A DNA stretch of 64,000 bases from assembly GCA_001510575.1 (NCBI GenBank), contig LNGK01000003.1:2271369-2335368 (forward strand), written 5' to 3'. The notes beneath the pieces are model-generated. The model did not search any database, was not told where the DNA came from, and was given only the letters and a program-made list of their open reading frames with translations. Positions 46,523 through 55,855 of the stretch are shown one piece after another. The translations under genes were made by a program, and so were the position numbers. Every line of letters begins with the position of its first letter. The first letter of the stretch is position 1. This stretch comes from Knoxdaviesia capensis (Eukaryota > Ascomycota > Sordariomycetes > Microascales > Gondwanamycetaceae).

Positions 46523-47157
46523 TCACCGGCCCTCGCCGCTCTCGCCGCTCTGGTCCCCACCACTACCAGCACCGCCGGGCAGCCGCCGCCGATCGGCACT
46601 CGCAAAGCCACCGACACGCTCGCCGCGCTTGCGCGCCTCGGCCTCGCGGCGCAGCACCTCGGCGTCGCGCTCGGGAATGCCCCACCACTGCCGCAGGAAG
46701 GCCTCCTGCTCGGCCTTCTTGTGGGCGCGGCGCTCGGCCTCGCGCTGGCGCTCCAGCCGCAGCGCAAACCACTCCTCGCGCGCCGCATCCTGCTCGGCGG
46801 GCGTGGCGTGCAGCTTCATGCAGTTGTTCATCAGCCGGTGCGTCTCGCGGCACAGGAACGGGACCGACAGTGTGCGGCCGTTAGCGCAGTCGGCGAAGGC
46901 TGTGGGGACGGAGGATGTTAGTCGAGAGCCGGTATACCCAGGCACAGAAGCAAGCCAAACGAGCCCGGGACCCGGAAGGCTCAGAGCGGAAGCGGCCCTC
47001 ACTCACCCTTGATCTCTGGCGCACAGTGCTTGCGCACCCGGTTGTGGAAGATCTCGCGGACCTGCGACTCCTGTGACACCGACAGCGGAAGCGGGTTGCG
47101 CGACGGCATGCCGGGCCGGGATGTCTCGCCGCCCGCGTTGCTGTCAGACGTCGACAT
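46523..47157 (-). CDS. CMC1: COX assembly mitochondrial protein Cmc1
   Basis: Intermembrane-space twin CX9C protein that takes part in cytochrome c oxidase assembly and copper delivery. Exons, complement of 47007-47157 and 46523-46899 (intron 107 nt), give 175 aa. Splicing rebuilds the first cysteine pair across the intron: C45-APEIKAFAD-C55, then C67-RETHRLMNN-C77. This gives two perfect C-x9-C helices suited to Mia40-dependent import, so no presequence is needed or seen. Downstream is a charged helix (AAREEWFALRLERQREAERR) and a WWGIPERD motif typical of filamentous-fungal Cmc1, then a Gly/Ser-rich tail. The N-terminal 35 residues are Ser/Pro-rich. It is convergent with paralogue 2. Confidence 0.85.
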
Positions 47158-49297
47158 TTCGTGTGTGGGTAGGGAGGATGGATCGAAAAGGGGCGTGCTG
47201 GGTTGAGGATGTCGAGATCACGATTCGTCGCAAGGACAGGATCGGCACCGAACGAGGTTTCCGGAGAGAACGGAGCTCGTGGCCGAACAACCAGAGCTCG
47301 GTAGCCGCACTGCCCGGGCCAGACGAACAGATCTCGGCCGGCGGATAAGGGTTATCGGGGTTCCTCCGAGCTACCGGCGCGTAGTCCAGCCGGAACGGGC
47401 GACGGAACTTCGGATCGGGAGACCGGGATCGGCGGGGAGGGAGGAGAAAGCCCGGAGGTCCGCGAAGAAAAGGGAGCCAAGGGTGTCCGGATACAAGCAC
47501 ACGGGCGGAAGGCGAGCAGATGAAGGCGTAATGTTCCGGGTTTTGATGCTGGAAATGCGGGAGATTGAAGCTGTTCGTTGGAATCGCAGAAGCCAAGATG
47601 ATAGAATAGCTTCTTCAAAGTGGTGTGAGCACATAGGAGCTCGTTGGTTTTTTTTTTCTGGGTCGCTGAGCAATATTAGCCGATGTAGAAACCAAAAAAG
47701 GTACGCATTTGTTACACCGCCTTCCACGTGCTGGCAGAATCTGATGTGGCCCGCTAGGGTCTGTTAGGGTTGGTGTGTTAGGGTTTACCAGGGTTTGTGA
47801 TGGCGCTCTTCGGACCCGGCAGAGGATCAAAGCATCATCCAAGGAGGGCTGCAGATCTCATAGCATGAAATTTACCCCCACGTATACCTATATAGAAGGT
47901 TCGCGGCTTTCATGCATGCAGACAGCGTTCAGCGCGCACACTCCAGGAAGGATTTCATGGCGGCCCGTGTCCATGTCAGGGTTAGGGTTATCAGTCCAAC
48001 TGATGTCGCGAGAGCACCAGCGGTATGAAAGGGACCCAGAGGGATGACTTTAGCTGAGTATGTAGATTCCTGTATCTGTATGGGTGGAAACTCTTCTCAT
48101 CACTCACGGAAAAGCTAACATCTAGCAGGCAAGAGTGGTTTATATTGGAGGTGTGGCTTGGACATCCAGTTGTGCCGTGTCTCGGGACCGAAGTTGTGTC
48201 TTGTCAGCCGGTAGTGCAGAGGCGCAGAGCTGCACTGGTGCAGATCGCACATAAAACACCTGCGTTGCATTCACGGCTGTCATGTAGACGTGCATGATCC
48301 TCTAGGTCCACAGTCGGTGGGCCTGCGTGTTGTTCGGACGTTTGGTCCTGTGCTCACAACTTACTTGTTGACCACAATGAAGAGGTCCCGCTACTAAATA
48401 TTTGTCTCCACGACTTCTCCTCTGTCCGGACTTAATCTATCTTCGAAGCTGGGCATTTGCACTTTTTGCCCGGGCGTGCCGTGCCTGTTATTCTGGGGTT
48501 AATATAGGCAGAGTGTAGTGGCCTTTTTGCCGGCCGTACGAGAATTGACGACCAAAGGTACCAAAAATACATTGTCTTTGGCTGAGAGACAGGTAGAGTC
48601 GAGAATGAACCTGTATATGCTCCTGAAATAGTCGTCGGACCTGGGCGTGTGCGTAAAGACGGTTGATCCGGGCCATGGCCGGGATCCCAGCTCTGAGTAA
48701 CACTTGTATGCAGTGGCTGCCACTTCGCATGGATGAATGCCTCCCCCGGATTTTTTGACAACTTGAAAATGGTCCGTGTTCTTTATTGCACGATCTGGCA
48801 TCTCTATCTTGCTGATCCTTCGACGGGATCCGCGTCTGACGACTCCGACCTGAACGTTCAGGACACACACATACACCCATACCTCGCTTTTCACGGCTTC
48901 AACCCCCACACGGGCGAGCGATTCTGACGAGCAAGATACCACCCACACGAAACATCGTTGTAGCCTGGCCATACACCTTTAGGGGTCTCCTTTACAGCCC
49001 TCCTCTAACACTCTCTCGGTACACTGGACTTGGAAGAGTCTTGATACATCTTCATCCTGGGGCGGGGAAGGTTCAGGGCATCAGACGTCGTTAAAAGTGG
49101 GAGGAAGTATACCCGAGTTGACCTACAAGTTCTCCGTCCGTAACCCCCCGAACCGAAATAGGGAGAACTCCAGGCGACGGCGGCAGAGAAGAGCACATGT
49201 ACCTGCTCTCTCGCGCCCCTACCAGAGTTATTAACCAGCATATCTGTCGAGAACCTCCCGGCCATCGATAGACCAACACAGCCCTCACTCACCAGCC
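47158..49297. other. Divergent intergenic region CMC1 / SAT4-type gene
   Basis: About 2.1 kb with no supported gene. Telomere-like motifs cluster at 47754-47800 (GTTAGGGTT, TTAGGGTTT, CAGGGTTTG) and at 47979-47991 (CAGGGTTAGGGTT). Open frames at 48,430-48,970 on the minus strand have no recognisable content. The last 300 bases are the leader of the following gene. Confidence 0.5.
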
Positions 49298-50681
49298 ATG
49301 ACGACCTCCTCGCCATCCCCACCCCCCAGCCTCGGCCCGCACCTCGACGCCGTCGACTGGACGCTGGTCTCCATCTCCGGCGTGATCCTCGGCCTGCGGA
49401 TCTACTGCAAGGCCTGGCGCCACCGCGGCCTGTGGTGGGACGACCACACGCTGGTGGCCGCCTGGACGGCCATGATGCTCGAGGCCTGCATCACCACCGC
49501 GCGCGTGAACCTCGGCTTCGGCCGCCACGCCCACGACCTCGACGCCGCCGCCATCCCGCGCCTCACCGTCCTCGGAAAAGTGTCCAGCACGTTCTCGGTG
49601 CCGGCCATCGCCCTCAGCAAGACGTCGTTTGCGCTGACGCTGCTGCGCATCACCACGGGCCGCGTGCGCGTGCTCGTGATCTGCGTGGCCGTTTCGGTCA
49701 ACTTGACCATGCACGCGAATCTGCTGACGATTTGGCTGACTTGTCGCGACACGCGGTGCAATCGCGGCGGGCTGGGGTATAACCTGTTTTCATCGGGTAA
49801 GTGCGTGGGCCGGCCGGGGGGGCGTGGAAGAGCGCAGCTCTTGGCTGACTATCGGACTGCCCAGGATACTCGGCGCTGATGGACCTTGTCCTGACTCTCT
49901 TGCCGTGGAAGGTCCTGTGGGGTCTCACCACGATCTCACTGAAGGAGAAGCTGGGAATCATACTAGCCATGAGCATGGGCGTCTTGTAAGTAGCACACCG
50001 TTCCGGGTGACTTTGGCAGAAAGGACTAACAAGACCCGCCCGCGTTTCCCAGTGCTGCCTTCACAGCGATAATGAAGTGCGTAAAGCTTCCCACCATCTA
50101 CCAGAACCCGGAAGATGCAACATGTACGTAAGAAAAGAAACCCCGGACTGGACATTACGCTTGCTTGAGGTCCTTGAGGAACTGACTCCGGTGCTTCCCT
50201 AGATCACACCGTCGAACTCGTCCTCTGGCGGACTGCCGAAGCCGCAACGACCATCATGGCCGCCTCGATCCCCATCCTCCGTGTCCTATTCCGCGACGTC
50301 GCCGGAACCACGCCGTCGCGCCGCGCCTATATCGCCGCATCGGATCACCCAGCAGCGCCACACAGATTCCTCGAGCACCGCACGCTCTCCGAAACACCGC
50401 TGCGACAGTACCCCGGGGCGCCGGCCCCCACAGCCCGTGCACGGAGTCCCGAAACGGTCGCGGGAAGCACGCGCGGCGACCATGATGATGATGCTGTGGG
50501 CATAGATGCTGTCCTTGCGGTGCAAACGCTGCATCCCAGTGCCAGAAGGTCCCCGGCATCGGATCGGAGTGCGGCGGGGACCGGGTCGAGTGGCGAGAGC
50601 TTCATGTGGATTGACGACCTGGAGCGGGGACATGGAGCTGTGAAAGCGAAAGAGAAAACGGGAGAGGAGAGATTTGCATGA
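49298..50681 (+). CDS. SAT4/rhodopsin-type seven-transmembrane protein
   Basis: Fungal integral membrane protein of the SAT4 (PTH11-related, rhodopsin-domain) family; individual ligands are generally unknown. Exons 49298-49796, 49865-49985, 50053-50123 and 50203-50681 give 389 aa. The family signature opens DWTLVSISGVILGLRIYCKA with WWDDHTLVAAW. Further hydrophobic helices include VCVAVSVNLTMHANLLTIWL, LMDLVLTLLPWKVLWGL, IILAMSMGVFAAFTAI and TTIMAASIPILRVLF. The LPWKVLW motif and the acidic Tyr-x-x-E/D context are typical. The basic/Ser-rich C-terminal tail (about 100 residues) is cytosolic and disordered. It lacks an N-terminal CFEM domain. The four exons are each joined by split codons that restore family residues. 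Neighbours give no pathway clue. Confidence 0.85.
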
Positions 50682-51181
50682 GTGGGACGGCGAGGCCAAG
50701 TGTGCTGGGACCATGCATGGCGTTTGTCTTTGTCCTGTCCTTTGGGGAACTGGACTTCAGCAGACACTTTTCTGCAGTAAAGGACCGCAGCACGAGCATA
50801 AAAGATCCGAAAGAGTCACCATGTCTTTTGCCAGCAATCATGTGTTTTATCAACAAAACATGTCCTCAGAGTAGACTGGCATCGTCGATCACAAACCACC
50901 TTTCGTGGCATCAGATACCATAGCTCGGTCCTGACACCTTAGCCCAGCCGTATCTTCGGCTGTGCACCCCTTTTTTGATCCAAAAGTTCCTCCATCGGAG
51001 ACCCCAGGCGTTTGCCTCACGCACCAGTTCTCAACATCTGGAAGTACTCGTTAATCCTCACACGTGGCCCCCTGTCTAGCATATTGGGTCCTTTCTATAT
51101 TATGTACAAACATGTAAATGGCCCTTAGTGGCCGAATTGGTTCATGTGTATTATCTGGTTTTTTGGTCTGGTTATGGTTCT
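50682..51181. other. Convergent intergenic region, SAT4-type gene and LYS1 3' ends
   Basis: 3' UTRs only. Confidence 0.6.
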
Positions 51182-52467
51182 TTACTGCAGATACTCCGCT
51201 GGCAGAGTGGCTACCTTGTCCTTGAAGAGCTTCTCAGCACGTGCCCAGACACCGTCGTTGTGCCAGTCAGACAGCTTGAGGAGGTGGGGCAGGAGATCGG
51301 CCGAGAAGGCCTCGGAAGCCTCACGCGGAAGCATCGACGGAAGGTGGTCAATGGCAATGACCGACAGGGCCGGGCCAGCGGCCAGACCCTCAACAGGGAC
51401 GGTGGGGCTGGCGAAGGTGGTGGCCACGTTGTAGACGGGCACCGGGTTATAGGGAGAAGTGGTGTCGGCCGACACGTCGCAGATGACCGACAGCTTGCGG
51501 TCAGCCACCGCGTTCAGCGACTCGACAGTGACAAAGCTGGGGATCTTGTGCATCAGGTAGATGCAGTTGACAAAGATATCGCTCTCGGCGATCTCACGGA
51601 AGGGTCCGCCAACAGCGGTCTCCGCCATATCCCACTTGATGATCTTGTCGTCGGGGAGACCGGCGGCCTTGCACATGTCGACAGCGCCCGAGCCGCAGCG
51701 GCCCAGAGCACCGATGACGATGACCTGGGGCAGGCGGCCGGCAATGGCCTGTCCGGCAGCCAGAGCGGCCTTGACATCGGAAATCAGCTCATCCTGGATG
51801 GGATAGGCGCGCAGGCTGGGCATGGGCTCTCCCGGGTTTGTGAGCTGCCACGACCAGTTGATCAAGCTCGCAGCAGCGCCAGCAAAGCCGGCATGGTATC
51901 CAAAGGCAGCAACGCGGCGGCCATTCTCGAAAGTGAGGAATTCAAGGTCAAGGAGGGTGCCGCCGCCACGGGGGAACCGGGACAGCACCGACTCCCAACC
52001 TGCTTGCTCCTTGTAGCAATGGGCGAACTGGACATGGGTGTGCTTGAGGGGGACTGGAGAGAATAATACCAGGCCAAATGGTTAGTATAGAAACGAGACA
52101 CATTGGTTGTGTGCAAGGGTGCGGGATATGACTCACAGCTCTCCTCGGGGAGCTCCTTGAGGCCAAGAATGATGTGCTCCTTGGGGGCCTCAGTCCAGCT
52201 CCCGGGCGCAACAAGCGAAGCTCCAACATCAGCAAACTCCTTGTCGTCAAATACGCTCTCCTGACTCCGCTCAACGTTGACTGTGTAGCCAGCATCCATC
52301 AGCTTCTTGGCCGTGGTGGGAGTCAGAGCCGAGCGGTGCTCAAGCGGCTACATGAGATCGTCAGTTGGTCTGAGTCAGAGAAGACGTCGAGGCCAGTCAG
52401 GCCACAGAACGGCACTTTGCAGTCGTACCTTGGTCTCCGCGCGGAGATGAATTGTGGTTCCAGACAT
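51182..52467 (-). CDS. LYS1: Saccharopine dehydrogenase (NAD+, L-lysine-forming)
   Basis: Last enzyme of the alpha-aminoadipate pathway: saccharopine plus NAD+ gives lysine plus 2-oxoglutarate. Exons, complement of 52429-52467, 52137-52347 and 51182-52053, give 373 aa, the usual length. The N-terminal domain shows IHLRAETKPLEHRSALTPTT (joined across intron 1), with the substrate-binding region HVQFAHCYKEQAGW restored across intron 2. The nucleotide-binding loop is VIVIGALGRCGSGAVDMCKA. NCIYLMHKIPSF and VICDVSADTTSPYNPVPVYN are also conserved. The C-terminus ends EYLQ, so the peroxisomal PTS1 tripeptide of the yeast enzyme is absent. A TGAGTCA sits in intron 1 and others lie at 52129 and 53291, which would fit general amino-acid control. 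Confidence 0.95.
52371..52377. promoter_or_regulatory. Gcn4/CPC1-type element TGAGTCA inside LYS1 intron 1
   Basis: Exact 7-mer in the intron 52348-52428, within 100 bases of the start codon. Two more exact copies are at 52129-52135 (overlapping the intron 2 donor) and 53291-53297 (about 825 bases upstream). The donor-overlapping one may be chance. Confidence 0.35.
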
Positions 52468-53967
52468 TGTGAGTGTGTGGTGTGTGAGGAAAATAGTTGT
52501 CGAGAGTATAGGAAGCAAAGCAGAAGAAAAGCGTTGAGATTATGTTGAGAGGGTGGAAAAGAGAGAGGGAGAAGAAGAGCTAGGAGGGAAAAAGAAGAGC
52601 AAACGAAGAAGAGTCAGAAGGCGGTGTGACGATATGGGTGGCAGATTTATTCAAGTCCAAGTCAATGTGGGGGAGGGGCAGAAGCACCAGCGATATCGGG
52701 GGAAAACACGACACTTACCGTCAACAACAATGAAGTCAGTCAATTAACAGGATGAGCCAGAGAGACAATGATTGTGATTGTTGAAGAAGAGAAAAAGAAG
52801 AAGAAGAAAAGAAAAACGAAAGAACGGAGGAAAGACAGAAGGACAAAAGATAGAAGAAGGGCCAGGGCAGCTCTTAAGAGTCTGGAGCTTATCACGCGAT
52901 AAGCAAAATTTTGAGCTCCGCTTGCCGGATCTTGAGGCTAGTGAAGGAAACCCTAATTATCTTTTATCGTTCAATTAACCCTAATGACTTACATCAGTAT
53001 CGAATCACTTGATCCGGCATTTGATCTAGCATTTACCCTCACCACTTCCTCATATCATGTTTCTTCTTGCCCACAGACCATTGTGGAATCACCGAAACAA
53101 TATTGAAACCCGGGGAACAGATCTAGGGGCAGAAACGTTGTGTTCTTCGACGAGAAGAATCCGGAGTCTCCCCTCGGCGGATTGATCCAGCACGGCTCGA
53201 TCTCGAACTTCGCTTTTCTACAGATTCCTGGTATTGTCCTGGCTTGCAGTGGGCACTATAAGGCACACTACAGGGTGACCGGTGAAGAGGTGACTCAGTC
53301 CGATGATCCCCTTCGTCTTGGAGAGGATCTGATATCTTCCAATGGTACTTCTCCAGCCTCCTCTGCACGCCATACTCCTCTTCTACTCTCCTGTTTTTCC
53401 TCCTCACTAATAGTAATATATTATATAGAAGACACCTGTATAAACGACGAGCTTAAACAATGGCATATAGGACATCCGAGCACGGACCTGGCTCCCTCGT
53501 GCTGTTCGATTGCGGGATAGAAAGTGTATTATAACTGGGTTTGAACTTGGCCAGTGGGACATCGAAGACGGCTTCTGGATTGGCTTCATGGCCGCCCATG
53601 TTTTACCCTCAAGCAGTGAAAACGTATAGCTCAAGCACGGATATAACCGCTGGGTAACGAGCATGAATGATACAGTCCTATCGCAGATAAACTCCTGGAA
53701 CGGCTTGGTAATGTTTTCGGATATGCGAATCCTCCTCGACCAGTACCTCATAACCATCAACCCCGACCTTAGTGATCACATCTCATCCTAGCCCTAACCG
53801 TCACTCTCTGGCCAGTCGAGTAACATATATGTGCTAATATCCGTAGAGCTAGGCATGAAAAGACGAGAAAGATCTAAGCATGAAAAGACGAGAAAAGTCG
53901 AATGAGAAATATTCAGGCCAGTCCTGGTTCTACATCTCCATGCGACGACTGAAAAGCCTATCCAAGC
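52468..53967. other. LYS1 upstream region and D-amino-acid oxidase 3' side
   Basis: Purine-rich leader sequence to about 52,860 (CT-rich in the LYS1 direction). Then two telomere-like motifs occur (AAACCCTAATT near 52949, TAACCCTAATG near 52977) and another near 53791. A possible gene remnant covers 53128-53793. Confidence 0.5.
53128..53793 (+). pseudogene. Possible decayed coding sequence
   Basis: The plus strand shows two protein-like stretches in different frames. The first is near 53128-53360 (RNVVFFDEKNPESPLGGLIQ, then YRVTGEEVTQSDDPLRLGED). The second is near 53545-53793 (WDIEDGFWIGFMAAHVLP, stop, then INSWNGLVMFSDMRILLDQ), ending at a natural stop. No start, intron or single frame joins them, and I recognise no family. 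It could be a broken gene or chance composition. Confidence 0.25.
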
Positions 53968-55176
53968 TTATTCCTTTCTGGCCTTCTCGACCAGCTCCAA
54001 AACCGCCTCCGCAACGCCCCACGACATCTCATACCCACGCCCGCCCAGTCCGTATGCATGCACCACAGTGTGCCCCTCGGGTCCTTTCTCCGTTTCCAGC
54101 CGCATCCCGCCCTTACGGGTCGGGCGCCGCCCAACAATGTCGCGGAGCACAGTGAACTTGCCGTCGGGGCTGTCGGTCAGGATCCGCGGGTATGTGGCGG
54201 CAAGGCTGTCCAGGAGCTTCTGGCGCGTGGAGTCTCGCGCCGTGGCTGTAAAGTCGTTCGGCTCCTTGGTGCCGCCGATGATGGTGCCGCCGTTGAAGCC
54301 CCGCGGGATGCAGAAGGCCCAGCTGCCATCGGCGTTTTGTCGTGTCACCGTCTCGGTGCAGGGGTTGGAAACCACGCAGGTTTGGCCTATGGGAAACTAG
54401 TCAGCATTATGCTACGCAGAGGAAGGGTAAAGGGGTGTGTAGTGTCGGTACTCACCGCGCGTAATGAACACCGCGTCATCGCCAAAGCCAAATCCAGAGC
54501 AGTTAACCACCAGATCCACCGGATTTTCCAAGTCGCCCAGCCCGAACGGCTCCGTCGCATGCAACAGCGTGCGCTGCACGAAGCGACACCCGCCGACGGC
54601 GAGCTGGCGGAGCAGGAACGAGCAGTACATCATGGGATTCAAGCAATACGTAGCATACTCGCAGCCCCACGCCACCGCGGCATCGGGCAGCTCTTTGGCA
54701 TCCAGCAGGCGGAACCCTTCCAGCTCCAGCTCCTGGGCCCGCGCAGCCGTAAGCTCCTGGTACACCGGCGGCACGGGGGCCTCGATGTACTCGACGCCGC
54801 GCATGAACGTGATGCCGGCGTCGGGGTGGTCCTGAGAGACCGCGCGCACGTGGCGGAATGTGCGCAGCGCCATGGCGTGGTCGCGGGCCTCGGCAGCCGA
54901 CGTCGGCGGCACCCAGCGGTTGTGGGCGCCGGCCCATTGCGAGGCGTAGTTGATCTGGGCTTGGCTGTTGACTGTCTCGAACGGCGAGGGGAATTCCCGC
55001 GCAATCACGACAAGTCGGTGTCCGGCCTGCTGGAGCCGGAGAGCACAGCTTAGGCCGATGACGCCGCCGCTGGGGTGGGGTGCAGGGGACCGGAGAGTCA
55101 GCCGGAGAGTCACGGTGGGGCCGGACCGGGGGCGGCGGTTGAGGGGGACTTACCCGATAACACCAATAGTAGCCAT
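53968..55176 (-). CDS. D-amino-acid oxidase family protein (DAAO/DASPO)
   Basis: FAD-dependent oxidative deamination of D-amino acids to 2-oxo acids, ammonia and hydrogen peroxide. Exons, complement of 55154-55176, 54456-55069 and 53968-54386, give 351 aa. The dinucleotide-binding loop VIGGGVIGLSCALRL (residues 6-20) is formed only by splicing the 23-nt first exon. Family blocks are INYASQWAGAHNRW, NCSGFGFGDDAVFITRG, GGTIIGGTKEPNDF, VGRRPTRKGGMRLE and the C-terminal HAYGLGGRGYEMSWGVAEAV. The protein ends EKARKE with no PTS1 tripeptide, although fungal D-amino-acid oxidases are usually peroxisomal. Substrate choice (neutral versus acidic D-amino acids) cannot be told from these motifs. It is divergent from the kinase-like gene. 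Confidence 0.85.
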
Positions 55177-55855
55177 TGAATTGATAGGGATGTGGAAATG
55201 CGTTTTAGACTCTGCGAAATAGGTTGAAGACAACGAAAATAGCAAGAACATCAGGTCTAGAGTTTATTTTCTATAATCCTTCCCTCACATGAGACTTTTA
55301 TGGCTTTTATGGAATCCTCCATTGGCCAGGCCTCCGAAATCCGGGGCTGAAGTGGATTTAGCCTCCGCATCTTCAACCCATCAAGTCGGGCGTCGGTGGA
55401 GGCCTGTCTCTTGAGGTTAATTTAGGTGGGGCTTCCAGAATAGCCTTGGCACATTTCTGACATTGCACATATAAGATGTATGTTCTGTATACATCACGAA
55501 GGAAATCGAACTGGACGGGGCTAGATCGAATGGCAGTGTAACGCTGGTGAACTGGACCGGATTGCGGAGGCCGAAATGACCCGACCCGACTGGAGACCTA
55601 GGGTTAAGATTCCGGGCTAGGGTTAACACAAGAACCAATTACTGGGTCGGTCGCCTGTCGGCTATATCTCGGTTAACTACACTTCCTTTAGGCTGCAGCC
55701 CGCCTTATATAGGCAGGGCCGACCTGTTGTGGTCCGGTTTTCTCTTCCCCGTATTGATTGATATTGAATCTCTTCTCAGTCTTCATCTTTTCCCGTTCAC
55801 TCACATATCCCCCGTCCTCCTGGCCATTGAAGTATCTCGCTTTGCTTATCCTGCC
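55177..55855. other. Divergent promoter region, oxidase / kinase-like gene
   Basis: Two telomere-like motifs, CTAGGGTTAAG (about 55599) and CTAGGGTTAAC (about 55617), form a direct repeat. A TATATA box lies at 55706-55711, about 145-150 bases upstream of the right-hand gene. Confidence 0.6.

Noticed and set aside
48430..48972. Overlapping minus-strand open frames (up to 157 codons)
   Set aside because: No recognisable content, no splice or start context better than chance; left as intergenic.
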